64,000 nt of DNA from Ignavibacteria bacterium (GCA_016720145.1 JADJXV010000002.1:124001-188000), one strand, 5' to 3'. Positions 33,104 to 42,733 are shown, numbered from the stretch's first letter. Notes: a model not told the origin generated them from the sequence alone. Numbers and translations are program-made.

Positions 33104-35125
33104 TCAGCGCTTATCTTCAATCAGCAAGCGCACGGTGCGGCAGAAATACCGACCTTCCGGCAAATCATTGTTAATAAGCAACTTACCGTCGAATGCAGAA
33201 ACATCGGCATTTTTATGATTCAATGATTGTGCGAGTGTACCGCCGCGTCTGAGGGCTAATTTTTTATTATAATCGAGATTACCCGAACGGTCAGCAAATC
33301 CCACGATACTCACTTTAGAATTCGATTTGATTTGATCTTTTATCATCGATACAACGCGTTTATTGAGCGTCGTCAGCTCTGACGAATTAAAATCAAAGAG
33401 CACGAGGGTGAATTGTTTGCGTTCGACACTTGTATCCTGCACAACACTTACGCCGAGCACATCGGTGGCAGATACGTGCTTTCCTCGTGTATCGGTCACG
33501 TCGAGAAGTATCTGTAAGTCTTTGCCATAACGGGGCGCTGTGGAGTCATTCATTGGAATTGACAGTGTTTTGGGTGGCATTCCTGTGCCGCTTGCTTTCC
33601 ACAATACTTTACCGCCTTGCATGAATTGCACACTCCAATCTTTCACTCCTGCCTCGGCGATAATATCCGGAACGACATAGAAATTCGGTTGGCTTGCGGT
33701 AAACGACGTATCATTTAAAAACACCGGCACATACAAATCTGTATTCGACGGAATGATTTCGACGCGCCGATTTTCTTCCTTGCCATCATCGGTTTTGGGA
33801 TTGGAAAATTGTGACGGTAGATTACGCGCTTCGAGGGTAATGCGCTTAGTATCTATTTTCCAAACACTTGTCAGATAATCTTTGATCGTTTGAGCGCGTC
33901 CTATGGATAATTGCTTGTTGTTGAGTTCGGATTCTGTATTAGAATTACATCCCACAAGCGTGATACTCGTAGCCGGAAATTCATTCAAACGCTTACCAAT
34001 GATATTCAAAATATGCGAATACCGATCGAGATCGGGTAGATTATCGAGCGCCAAATAGGTAAAATTACGCGCTTCATCCGCCGTAAGTCGTTTGTAACGA
34101 GGAGCAAGAACCGCCGATGAATCATCAAAAAAGATATAGGGAAGCAGCGGGAAAGCCGTATTGGTGGCTTTACTTTTGAGCGTAAGATTAAATTCTTTCT
34201 GACCGTCTTCCTTCATACGCAGCGACACCGAGGCAAGCAATCGAGGTTCGGGTTTCGGTTTGGGCGTCGGTACAGGCGGCGGCGGCGGCGGCGCAGCAGC
34301 AGGCATAATCGTCATATCCCGATGATAATATTCACGATAGAACGACACACCAATACCAAATGATGTAATATTCACCGTGCCTGTAGCAATCAGACTGCCG
34401 AGAGGCAATGCCACTTCAAGCCGGGGCGCAAGCTTCCACTCTCCATCCGGCGACAAGGGTAATGTATAGCCAATTCCGGCGGTAAGATCAAATCTGGTCG
34501 CACGAAACGAAGGAATATCTCCACTGGCATTCAAACGGTCGCGGCGGTTATTTTCATAGACAACTGTCGATGGACTCAGGATAGTCTCCGCTTGCGTAAA
34601 TGTAGCAGAAAGCTGGGTTTGCATAGTAATTCCAATCTGAACCGGAAGTCGGTCGATGATCGAATACTCAATAAATGGAGCGACGATAATATCGCTGACA
34701 CTCATTGCAATACGATGCTCTATCGTGACATTTTCTTCTACACCCGCATTGATCATTTTTTTTGATTCATTGGCAAGCAACGTTCCATTAAATATCCCGA
34801 AACCCACTCTCCCGCCCACACTCAAGCGTTTACCGAACACAGATTGGTACTCAGCTGCACCTCTAAAGGATAGTCCGTCGCCTGTTTTGTAGTCCGGACA
34901 GCAGCTCGGCACGCCATCTAAACCCTTAATATCCGTTGAGATAGCATTAACAGCGCCCGACACCGATGCCCCCAAGCGGTCCGTCGCATCACCTCTCGAA
35001 TATGTCGTATCCTGCGCGCTGAGCGTGAAGGCAGTCATTCCGGTCATGAGGAGCACTATGGACAATACTTCCATCATTGTACAACGATTCGTTATTCGCA
35101 TTTTATTCATAAGTCTTGATTTCAT
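33104..35125 (-). CDS. Large OmpA-family outer-membrane protein with two OmpA-like modules
   Basis: 673 residues. A signal peptide (VLSIVLLMTGMTAFTLSAQ) is followed by a beta-barrel or porin-like N-terminal half with repeated aromatic strands (about 40-270). A proline-rich hinge (AAAPPPPPPVPTPKPKPEPR) leads to two peptidoglycan-binding OmpA_C-like modules. The first (about 330-460) has SITLVGCNSNTESELNNKQL and RAQTIKDYL. The second (about 570-670) has LFDFNSSELTTLNKR and VGFADRSGNLDYNKKLALRR. It would tether the outer membrane to the cell wall. It starts 9 bases after the HYR/sorting-domain gene, so the two form an operon served by the promoter at 37021-37050. Confidence 0.9.
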   Translation of the reverse strand: MKSRLMNKMRITNRCTMMEVLSIVLLMTGMTAFTLSAQDTTYSRGDATDRLGASVSGAVNAISTDIKGLDGVPSCCPDYKTGDGLSFRGAAEYQSVFGKRLSVGGRVGFGIFNGTLLANESKKMINAGVEENVTIEHRIAMSVSDIIVAPFIEYSIIDRLPVQIGITMQTQLSATFTQAETILSPSTVVYENNRRDRLNASGDIPSFRATRFDLTAGIGYTLPLSPDGEWKLAPRLEVALPLGSLIATGTVNITSFGIGVSFYREYYHRDMTIMPAAAPPPPPPVPTPKPKPEPRLLASVSLRMKEDGQKEFNLTLKSKATNTAFPLLPYIFFDDSSAVLAPRYKRLTADEARNFTYLALDNLPDLDRYSHILNIIGKRLNEFPATSITLVGCNSNTESELNNKQLSIGRAQTIKDYLTSVWKIDTKRITLEARNLPSQFSNPKTDDGKEENRRVEIIPSNTDLYVPVFLNDTSFTASQPNFYVVPDIIAEAGVKDWSVQFMQGGKVLWKASGTGMPPKTLSIPMNDSTAPRYGKDLQILLDVTDTRGKHVSATDVLGVSVVQDTSVERKQFTLVLFDFNSSELTTLNKRVVSMIKDQIKSNSKVSIVGFADRSGNLDYNKKLALRRGGTLAQSLNHKNADVSAFDGKLLINNDLPEGRYFCRTVRLLIEDKR

Positions 35126-35134
35126 AAGTAGTAC

Positions 35135-36962
35135 TTACTTCCTGATGATGAGTTTTGAAGTAAATAATTCATTAGGCGTTCTTAGCTGAAGAAAATACTC
35201 TCCGTCGCTCAATCCCAAGCTGTTTAAGCGTTGTGTATAATTTCCGAGCGTTGCATCTGCCTCCCACACAGTGAGCACCGGCTGCCCTTTCAGGTCGGTA
35301 ATCGTGAGGGATGTGCAGCCCGATTCGCTGAGCACGAAATCAATATCTGCCGATGCACCAGCTGGATTCGGCCTAATTGCCACCAAAGTAGCAGGCGCTA
35401 CTCGTTTGAAGAGGCGTACCGTATCACCTGAACGGCACAAATCTTTGATGAGAATCTCACCGTTTGTTTTATTCACACGCAGACCACTTTGATTTTCAAT
35501 TGTGATCGTGTCGAGCACGAGTGGCGTTCGGTCAGCATTTCCCAACATTACTTTAAAATTCACGGTAGCGAGTATCTGCGCTGATTGAGTGATTTTGCCG
35601 ATAATTTCCATAATGGCGTCATTGCCGTCGAAGGTCACGGACTGCGAAGCACCCACCGGCAAGAGGAGCGTGTTGTTGTAGCGTACTCGGGCGGTAAAGG
35701 TTGGTTGAGCGGAAATATCTATTTGATTTGACGAGACTAACGTCAGCGGCACACTCACCGTTTCATCAAGATTTGCTTCGCTTTTGGGGAGAGTAATTGT
35801 GACTACCGGCAATCGGCTATCGTCGACCGTCACTGTTTGCTGTGCTGTCGTTGTATTGCCATGAATATCCTTCACTGTCCACGTCACTACTGTTACTCCA
35901 ATAGGGAAATACTGTCGGCGCATCATTAGTAACGCTCGCGATGCTGCAATTATCCGATGTAACGGGCGTGCCTAACACAACATTCGTAGCCGTTGAAGAA
36001 CCGTTATCTGTGGGAATTGATATATTAGCCGGCGCAGTAATAAGCGGGACTTGCGTATCAACGATCGTAACGGTAGCTGTAGCGATTCGCTTGTTCCCGT
36101 TCAAATCTGTGACGGAAAGGGTAACGGTATTCACTCCAACACTACTACAGCCAAATGAATCAGGAGTCACGGTCATGGAGTCGATACCGCAGATGTCGTT
36201 ACTTCCATTATCAATTTGACCTACGGTAATTTTTGCTACGCCTTGAGCATCTAATGGCAGCACGATATTCTTGGTAATAACTGTCGGCGGTGTATTTTTT
36301 ACATAGAATGGCTTTCCGTATCCCCAATTAAGTTTATTCGATTCCTGGACATAGAATTGGTACAAACCCTCCGGCACTTTAGGAGGAATCTGCCATTGAT
36401 GTGTTCTACTGTTGGCAATCTTTTCGACTACTAATGCTTGGGTAATGAAAGGTGATATTCGTACTAAACTCAGGTCAATATTCCATCCGCTGCAGCCGCC
36501 GAGCCATTGTATGGTTACGGGCGCACATTCTTCAAGAGTATCGACTATATCCGTCAACACAAACGGGGAATTAACATAGACCATCACATTGGCTGAACTG
36601 GAATTACCGCTTGTATCCCGCACGGTAAAGACAACGGGATTAAAACCTATGTTGCTACAAGTAAAGGTATTAGGCGTTACAAGCATAGTATCAATTCCGA
36701 CATCGTCAGTGCTGCCGAGATCAATTTGGGCGGGGCTAACGATCACACTGTCATTACTTCCAAGCTGTACATAAGCTGTATCTCTATTGCGTAAAATTGG
36801 TGGGGTATTGTCAATGACCTGTGAAAGCTGTATAAAATTATCAGCGGATTGAATAGGTTTTGCCTCCGTCCCTAATGGTAAATTAGCAGCAGACTTCGGA
36901 AGGGCATCTACTCCATAAACAAGCGAAAATATAATCATCACAGTAGTAAGTAGTATTCTCAT
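35135..36962 (-). pseudogene. HYR-domain surface protein with T9SS sorting domain, frameshifted
   Basis: One gene in two frames. The 5' part (36962 down to about 35905) has a signal peptide (MRILLTTVMIIFSLVYGVDA). It also has several HYR-type immunoglobulin-like repeats, with endings such as NPVVFTVRDTSGNSS and NTVTLSVTDLNGNKR. The 3' part continues the last HYR repeat (FPIGVTVVTWTVKDIHGNTT) in the next frame. It then has a cohesin-like stretch and a type IX sorting domain (IRPNPAGASADIDFV...SDGEYFLQL). The break is at the run AGGG near 35903-35906 (TTTCCCTATTGG on the coding strand), where one base too many is present. Restored, it would be about 600 residues of surface adhesin-like protein. 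Real mutation or sequence error cannot be told apart here. Confidence 0.85.
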
Positions 36963-37020
36963 AGTTTCCTGTCGAGTAAATGAATTTTTAGTGCCAAACC
37001 TCTCTGGTAATAATCCTGCA

Positions 37021-37050
37021 CAAAGTTAACGTTTTAGGCAAAAGTAACAA
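37021..37050 (-). promoter_or_regulatory. Bacteroidota-type promoter of HYR-OmpA operon
   Basis: On the minus strand TTG (37050-37048), exactly 19 bases, then TAACTTTG (37028-37021), 59 bases before the start codon. A second partial box TACTTTTGC lies inside the spacer. The remaining intergenic sequence (36963-37316, 354 bp) shows no gene or other clear signal. The ddl promoter was not recognised. Confidence 0.7.
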
Positions 37051-37316
37051 GCATTCACGCTATATTTTATAAATAAGCGCTCCCCCAAGCACGAGCGTTA
37101 CTATTTTTCAGAATATCAACGTGCAGCAAAAAGAACAGTATCCACGCTGCCTTTTTTAAACGTAACTGTGCACTTAAACCAAGAAATATGCCCCAAATAT
37201 CAAACTTCTCCCCCACCCTCAATTTCCCTTTCGTCGAATTTCCCTTTGCCGTGTGTGCTCATTTCCCGAATTTTGAAGAAATTATTGCGAAATCCAACCA
37301 TTAAAGGCAAAAAATA

Positions 37317-38321
37317 ATGAATATTGCGGTACTCCTTGGCGGTATTTCTGCCGAACGAAACGTCTCTATAGCAGGTGGCAAAGCCATTGCTAACGCACTG
37401 ACAACACGCGGACATACCGTGACGCTCATCGACCCTTCCCGCGGCGCTGATGCCGTTGTCACAGCCAGCATGCTCACCGAACTCGCCTCCGAACAGGTCA
37501 GCGATATCATCCTCGCCACTTCAAAACGTGAACTCATCAATTGTGTAAACTTATCAATCTTTGACTCTATCGACGTGGCATTTACTGTGCTCCACGGCAC
37601 AGCAGGCGAAGATGGGATCATGCAGGCACTCCTCGAAGCACGCGGTGTGAAATATACCGGCAGCAAAGTACTCGCAAGCGCGCTGGCAATGGACAAAGCA
37701 GCGTCGAAGGTGATGTTCTCAGCAGCAGGAGTACAGACTCCTCTTTGGAGCGTCCTCCGCGGTGAACAATTAGACGATACCGAGCATCTGCGTGAAATTC
37801 TCGATGAAATGCGCGGCATTGTAGTAGTCAAGCCGAATGACCAAGGTTCGACCGTTGGTATGAGTATTATTGACAACGACTTAGATCATTTTCACAGCGC
37901 AGTGCATCTCGCCGCTAAATTTAGTAACACTGTGCTAGTCGAACAATTTATCGAGGGGCGTGAATTGACGGTTGCAGTCGTGGGAGATGAGGCATTACCA
38001 ATTATTGAAATCGTACCCGAAGGTGGGTTTTACGACTACGAACACAAATATACCAAGGGCATGACACGGTATATTTGTCCGGCGGAGTTGTCGGAGGATA
38101 TTGTCGATTTCGTTCAAAATCTCGCTCTCACTGCTCATAAAATATTAGGTTGCACTGCTTACAGCAGAGTCGATTTCCGTTTGGACGAGGATAATGTGCC
38201 TTTCTGCCTCGAAGTCAATACTTTGCCAGGATTTACCGAAACGAGTCTCGTGCCAATGGCAGCAGCGGCAGCGGGAATTGAATTTGGAGAATTGTGCGAA
38301 CGGATTATCGAGCTGTCGTAA
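37317..38321 (+). CDS. ddl: D-alanine--D-alanine ligase
   Basis: 334 residues, typical for Ddl, an ATP-grasp enzyme that joins two D-alanines for peptidoglycan precursors. The N-terminal domain starts with IAVLLGGISAERNVSIAGG and contains VLHGTAGEDGIMQALLEARG with the canonical substrate-binding region. The ATP-grasp core shows VVVKPNDQGSTVGMS, LVEQFIEGRELTVAVVG and DFRLDEDN. The signature NTLPGFTETSLVPMAA holds the metal-binding Asn/Glu pair. The initial GGISAERNVS lacks the usual EHEVS wording but aligns with it. The PfkB kinase gene follows 45 bases downstream; a functional link to it is not obvious. Confidence 0.95.
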   Translation: MNIAVLLGGISAERNVSIAGGKAIANALTTRGHTVTLIDPSRGADAVVTASMLTELASEQVSDIILATSKRELINCVNLSIFDSIDVAFTVLHGTAGEDGIMQALLEARGVKYTGSKVLASALAMDKAASKVMFSAAGVQTPLWSVLRGEQLDDTEHLREILDEMRGIVVVKPNDQGSTVGMSIIDNDLDHFHSAVHLAAKFSNTVLVEQFIEGRELTVAVVGDEALPIIEIVPEGGFYDYEHKYTKGMTRYICPAELSEDIVDFVQNLALTAHKILGCTAYSRVDFRLDEDNVPFCLEVNTLPGFTETSLVPMAAAAAGIEFGELCERIIELS

Positions 38322-38366
38322 TTTATAATAGTGAACTACTAACCCATTTAACAATAGACTTTACTC

Positions 38367-39353
38367 ATGAAAGATTTACAATTATGCGGTCTCGGCAATG
38401 CGCTTGTCGATGTGGAATTTCAGCTCTCGGACTCAGACTTTGATGCACTGAATTTGCAGCGCGGCACGATGACCCTCGTTGACGCAGCAGCGCAGCGTGC
38501 CTATATTGACGGACTCGCGGCGCACACTCCTCACCGTTCAAGCGGCGGTTCGGCGGCAAATACGATTATCGCTTTCGGTCAATTCGGCGGGCGTGGCGCC
38601 TACAAAGCTGTGCTCGGGAACGATGAAATGGGACTCTTTTATGCCCGAGAATTTACCGACCTCGGCATTCATTTAGAAGCGGATTTATTGCCTCATACAC
38701 ACACCGGTACATGCCTTGTGCTTATTACACCTGATGCTGAGCGAACGATGCTGACGGCGCTTGGGGTCAATAGTACGTTCAGCGCTGAACATGTAATAGA
38801 AGCCACGATTGCCCGATCGGAATGGCTCTATATTGAAGGATATAAATTCTCCGAACCCTCAGGACAATCAGCAATTAAAGAGGCAATTGGTTATGCAAAA
38901 AAGCATGGCACCAAGATCGCCGTTTCCTTCTCGGATACATTTATTATTAATTTTTTCAGAGAAGGTTTAGAATCAGCGCTTGAGCATGCTGACCTTATTT
39001 TCTGTAATGAAATGGAGGGATGTGCCTATACGGGAACTGAAGATTTTTCTGATGCATTTGAAAAGTTAAAGAAAAAATTTGAGAATATGTGCTTTACTAG
39101 GGGTTCGAAGGGTTCACTCGTGCAATGGAATGGCGAAGTCCATGAAATTCCATCCTTTCCCGTAACGCCCATCGACTCGACCGGCGCTGGTGACATGTAC
39201 GCAGCCGGCTTTTTGTACGGCATTACTCACGGTTACTCGGCGGATAAAGCAGGACTCCTTGCTTCCTACGCCGCATCAAAAGTCGTGTCGCAATTCGGCG
39301 CCCGACTCAAAGAATCGCATATCGCAGTGCGGGATGAAGTTCTCGGTGCTTGA
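38367..39353 (+). CDS. PfkB-family kinase, probably adenosine kinase
   Basis: 328 residues of ribokinase fold. The N-terminal substrate region is GLGNALVDVEFQLSD, with the di-Gly motif RSSGGSAANTIIAFGQFGGRG. The C-terminal PfkB signature DSTGAGDMYAAGFLYGI contains the catalytic Asp (GAGD). The overall wording, including NEMEGCAYTG and CFTRGSKGSLVQWNG, is that of the bacterial adenosine-kinase-like subgroup, which phosphorylates adenosine or a related nucleoside or sugar. Substrate choice cannot be settled from sequence. It lies 45 bases after ddl. A dispersed repeat follows 8 bases after its stop, then a terminator at 39443-39478. Confidence 0.9.
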   Translation: MKDLQLCGLGNALVDVEFQLSDSDFDALNLQRGTMTLVDAAAQRAYIDGLAAHTPHRSSGGSAANTIIAFGQFGGRGAYKAVLGNDEMGLFYAREFTDLGIHLEADLLPHTHTGTCLVLITPDAERTMLTALGVNSTFSAEHVIEATIARSEWLYIEGYKFSEPSGQSAIKEAIGYAKKHGTKIAVSFSDTFIINFFREGLESALEHADLIFCNEMEGCAYTGTEDFSDAFEKLKKKFENMCFTRGSKGSLVQWNGEVHEIPSFPVTPIDSTGAGDMYAAGFLYGITHGYSADKAGLLASYAASKVVSQFGARLKESHIAVRDEVLGA

Positions 39354-39361
39354 TTTTTTAC

Positions 39362-39406
39362 GGAATGGCACGCTGATGACGCTGATTACTATGATATTTG
39401 CAGATG
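39362..39406. repeat. Dispersed repeat GGAATGG...GCTGATGACGCTGATT, copy 2
   Basis: Shares GGAATGG, CGCTGATGACGCTGATT and a TATGAT.TT.GC.GAT tail with 26361-26407. Both copies sit directly downstream of a gene. Confidence 0.8.
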
Positions 39407-39442
39407 ATCATCCCGAACCTTGATTGGAATTAAACTTCAGGC

Positions 39443-39478
39443 AAAACCAGTCAGGTTTTCTTCAACCTGACTGGTTTT
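39443..39478. terminator. Hairpin terminator after PfkB kinase
   Basis: Perfect 15-bp stem AAAACCAGTCAGGTT/AACCTGACTGGTTTT with loop TTCTTC; the U tract is short. It shares the CCTGACTGGTTT core with the terminator at 3526-3561. Confidence 0.85.
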
Positions 39479-39534
39479 AAAACTACTTCGATACATTAAC
39501 TGCCATGACGACCATTACTTATACGACTACAATT

Positions 39535-40875
39535 ATGAAATTTCTCACGACAGTATTCCTTGTTTTTTGCTGTGCAGCGCTGCCACTTTGGGCTCAGTCA
39601 GGTATGAGCTTTACCGATTTTTCTAAAAAATTAGAACCTTATTTTGACAAAGAATTAATTGAAGATATTCCTTTACAGTTGCCTCAAGGTTCGGATTATA
39701 GAATTTGGAGTTGGGACGTTGGCGACTTCTCCGGCGATGGCTTCAATGATGTTGCATTTGCCGTCAAGATCATGGGTGACAAACGTAAGATAATGAATAT
39801 TTACTTACTTACCGACTTAGAAGGTTATCTGACAACTGTAGCACAATTTCAATATTATTACGTGGATTTACCTCTCGAAGTTGGCGTGGTGATCAAAGAA
39901 AATGCCTGCTATACCACTCGTAAGCGTGAAGAATTCAGTTGGGTAGTGCGTGGGTATCGCTATGATATGGGTTCGGTGATTTTGCTTGATGAATTCACCA
40001 CTGCAAAGGTCGATAAATATACACGTGAGACGTATAAAAATTATCAGACGCTTCAGACTTCCGAACGTTTCCTCAACACAAACACCGACGAAACTGCATT
40101 TTCTACCAAATACTTATCCATTCCATGTTACCCGCGTGGACGCCAAATGTACCGCGGTTACAGCGGAGATGCCGTCAGTAAATCAGTCGATTATGTGCCC
40201 AAAGGCGCTTTCTTTTGGGGTGGTGAAAATGACTGTTCATATTCTGTACGCTCAGTCTATGACGACGATTTTCTCTATATGACCATTCTCGTTAAGGACG
40301 ATGAACTCATCATCGGACGATGCGATACGTGTACTGCTGATTACGTCGATATATGGTTCGACACCAATCAGCCCGGCGACGATGGTGAACGCTTTGTATC
40401 AAAAACCAAACGTTCGCATAAGATGTCGATAAGATCTTCTGCAGACTCCGGTCTCTACTGTATCACCGCACGCTTGGGTGATTTTTTAGAACGTAAACCT
40501 TATATAAAGCTTAAGACTACGGACGAACTCGAAATATCACAGCGTAGTGCTGTCAACCAAGTAAAAGCGGTCGCAGCTCCCAGAAAAAATGGCTATATGG
40601 TAAAGCTCCGCATTCCTTTTTTACTGCTTGGTTACGAGAGTGCACCGGTCGATGACAAAGAAATTACTCAACTCGGGTGTTCGATTGTCGTGCATGACTC
40701 GGATAATGAATTCCGCCTTGAGGAGGAAGCGCTCATCTGCACGTCGCCATTTTCCGAACTCAATCCTGCGACCTATGGTACAATCCTCTTTATCCCACAA
40801 GAACAATGGTACGGAGAAACAACGAATCTCTACACTGATGCATTACTTAAGTACCTTACGGAATTAGGATTTTAA
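39535..40875 (+). CDS. Secreted protein with C-terminal CBM9/DOMON-like domain
   Basis: 446 residues from the ATG at 39535, which begins a clean signal peptide (MKFLTTVFLVFCCAALPLWAQ); an ATG at 39505 adds ten residues. The first 200 mature residues include an FG-GAP-like SWDVGDFSGDGFNDVAFAV and are otherwise unrecognised. The second half reads like a family 9 carbohydrate-binding (CBM9-like) beta-sandwich: YSVRSVYDDDFLYMTILVKD, DYVDIWFDTN and KNGYMVKLRIPFLLLGYE. It would be a periplasmic or surface protein, perhaps binding glycan. The sugar ABC permease gene follows 21 bases later, so a role in carbohydrate handling is a reasonable inference. Confidence 0.75.
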   Translation: MKFLTTVFLVFCCAALPLWAQSGMSFTDFSKKLEPYFDKELIEDIPLQLPQGSDYRIWSWDVGDFSGDGFNDVAFAVKIMGDKRKIMNIYLLTDLEGYLTTVAQFQYYYVDLPLEVGVVIKENACYTTRKREEFSWVVRGYRYDMGSVILLDEFTTAKVDKYTRETYKNYQTLQTSERFLNTNTDETAFSTKYLSIPCYPRGRQMYRGYSGDAVSKSVDYVPKGAFFWGGENDCSYSVRSVYDDDFLYMTILVKDDELIIGRCDTCTADYVDIWFDTNQPGDDGERFVSKTKRSHKMSIRSSADSGLYCITARLGDFLERKPYIKLKTTDELEISQRSAVNQVKAVAAPRKNGYMVKLRIPFLLLGYESAPVDDKEITQLGCSIVVHDSDNEFRLEEEALICTSPFSELNPATYGTILFIPQEQWYGETTNLYTDALLKYLTELGF

Positions 40876-40896
40876 AGTAAATTACAATAACTGCCC

Positions 40897-41769
40897 ATGA
40901 AACGCAATCGCCTTCAGACATTTATTCTGCTTCTGCCGTGGCTCTTGACGTTTGCTGTGTTTTGGTTGTATCCTCTGCTCTATTCGCTCTATTTGAGCTT
41001 TACGAAATACTCGACACTTGCTAATACTGCGCAGTTCGTCGGGCTCAAGAATTACTCCACCATCCTCACCGACCACACTTTTTGGGATGCCTTGCGAAAT
41101 ACACTCATTTTCACCTTCGGTACGGTGCCCGTGACTACTGCATTTGCGCTGCTTCTTGCGGTCATTCTCCATACTCAAGTAAAACGCTTTACCGGTTTTT
41201 TTCGGGCGGCGTATTTTATGCCATCTGTTACTTCACTCGTGGTAATTGCTTTAATATTCACAAACTTATATGCCAAAGACGGATATATAAATCTCCTCCT
41301 CGGCATGGTAGGAATACCTCATCCTGATCGGGGGTGGCTCCTCGAACCAAGCACCGCACTTCTTTCGGTAATGGCAATGGATGTCTGGATCTCCACCGGC
41401 TATTATATGGTACTATTTCTGGCGGGTTTGCAAACAATCCCGAAGGATTTATACGAGGCGGCGCGGCTCTCAGGTGCTACTGCATGGCAACAGTTTTGGC
41501 GAATTACACTTCCTCTTCTGAGACCGATGATGCTCTTTGTCGTCGTGATAAATACCATCAAATCCTTTTAGGTCTTTGTTGAAATTTACGTAATGACCAA
41601 GGGCGGTCCGACCCCGGGCGATACCACCACGCTCGTCTATGAAGTATTCGTCAATGCGTTTGAAAAATCCGATATGATGGGCTATGCGTCGGCACTGGCA
41701 TATATCATCTTTGCACTTTTGCTCATCTTCTCGCTCTTGCAGATGAAGGTGGTAGGGGAGAAGAAGTAG
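40897..41769 (+). pseudogene. Sugar ABC transporter permease (MalF/UgpA type) with in-frame TAG
   Basis: The reading frame runs 290 codons but is interrupted by TAG at 41569-41571 (codon 225). Before the stop come the N-terminal membrane part (LLPWLLTFAVFWLYPLLYSL), FVGLKNYSTILTD and the EAA loop (YEAARLSGATAWQQFWRITLP). After the stop the same frame continues with VFVEIYVMTKGGPTPGDTT and a last membrane helix (YIIFALLLIFSLLQM). Relatives usually have a Gln here (SFQVF...), so a single C-to-T change explains the stop. The protein would lose its final two membrane segments. No partner MalG-, MalE- or MalK-type gene is adjacent. A REP-like palindrome follows 12 bases after the end. Confidence 0.88.
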
Positions 41770-41781
41770 GTTCTCCTCCTC

Positions 41782-41813
41782 CTGAGGGTATCACTTCCGA
41801 GTGATGCTCTCAG
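41782..41813. repeat. REP-like 32-bp palindrome, copy 4
   Basis: Same unit as 425-456 with one change (CTGAGGG for CTGAGAG) that turns an A-T pair into G-T, so RNA pairing is kept. The tail is GTGAACATG instead of GTGTTC. Confidence 0.8.
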
Positions 41814-41913
41814 TGAACATGACAAAACATCTAACTTCTTGCACACCAAGTATTTTTTGAGTAATATTGCACCATCATTTATTACTTCTTCCCATTTTTC
41901 CGAGGATAGCATT

Positions 41914-42561
41914 ATGAAATACTGTTTTTTTGCAATGGTGATTGTTGCGGCATGCGCACTTGCGGCGTGCAAAGATACGACGTCGCCGGCTCCTACAACC
42001 CCAACATATAAGTATTCGTTCACGGGGAAAATTTCGAACCCGAAGAATATTACGATACCGGATGATGCATATCTCGTGACAGCTTGGAGTGTTTCGAGAG
42101 GAAGTCCTGATTATGGATATTATTTTGGCGAGGGACATCTTGATAAATCAACTAATTCCTTTACAGTTGGGTTTAATGCTGATTTACCGGCGGAAGCAAT
42201 GAATCTGAATTCTGCTATGGACGGAGGATTGGGCGTTGGGTATGTTATGTTGGTTACCTCTCCTACAAAGTTAACAGGAAAAGATCTTAAATTTCTAACC
42301 GACGCAAAGCTTTGGGGCGCCATGGATTGGTCAGGTATGATTTATATTGGCGGAGAACCTTCAAAAGTTGAGTGGCGTCCGTGGGGTAAAGACTTCAAAC
42401 AAGGGTATAATTATGCAGTCGGAGTTGATAATCCATCAGGCTTTGACTCTTATACACCTGGTGACGCTAAGGATATTATATTACTAATAGATACCACACT
42501 TTCAGCTTTTAAATTCCCAAATTGGACAGGAATTAATCCTGATAATCATACGAAAAAGTAA
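41914..42561 (+). CDS. Lipoprotein of unknown function
   Basis: 215 residues from the ATG at 41914, which has GAGGAT 7 bases upstream and begins a lipoprotein signal (MKYCFFAMVIVAACALAACK; lipobox LAAC). The mature part is rich in beta strands with many aromatic residues (YKYSFTGKISNPKN, YLVTAWSVSRGSPDYGYYFG, WSGMIYIGGEPSKVEW) and shows no domain I know. It looks like a small beta-sandwich lipoprotein of the Bacteroidota kind. A convincing terminator follows at 42608-42642. It is separated from the permease by a REP-like element, so it is probably transcribed alone. Confidence 0.78.
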   Translation: MKYCFFAMVIVAACALAACKDTTSPAPTTPTYKYSFTGKISNPKNITIPDDAYLVTAWSVSRGSPDYGYYFGEGHLDKSTNSFTVGFNADLPAEAMNLNSAMDGGLGVGYVMLVTSPTKLTGKDLKFLTDAKLWGAMDWSGMIYIGGEPSKVEWRPWGKDFKQGYNYAVGVDNPSGFDSYTPGDAKDIILLIDTTLSAFKFPNWTGINPDNHTKK

Positions 42562-42607
42562 TACTTCAGATGTTCATGTGTTTGATTATCATTTAGCATG
42601 ATACAAG

Positions 42608-42642
42608 AATATCCCATGATTAACACTCATGGGATATTTTCT
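42608..42642 (+). terminator. Rho-independent terminator after lipoprotein gene
   Basis: Stem AATATCCCATGA/TCATGGGATATT (12 bp), loop TTAACAC, then TTTCTT. Confidence 0.88.
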
Positions 42643-42700
42643 TATTAGGTACTATTGCGCCCTTTGCGCCTTAACCGATATAATCACTTTAACCCAAAAT

Positions 42701-42733
42701 AAAAGCCGTTCTCTCACCTGAGAACGGCTTTTT
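42701..42733. terminator. Terminator of the rpoBC operon (minus strand), bidirectional
   Basis: Stem AAAAGCCGTTCTC/GAGAACGGCTTTTT with loop TCACCT. It lies 22 bases beyond the rpoC stop and has T runs on both strands. Confidence 0.93.
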
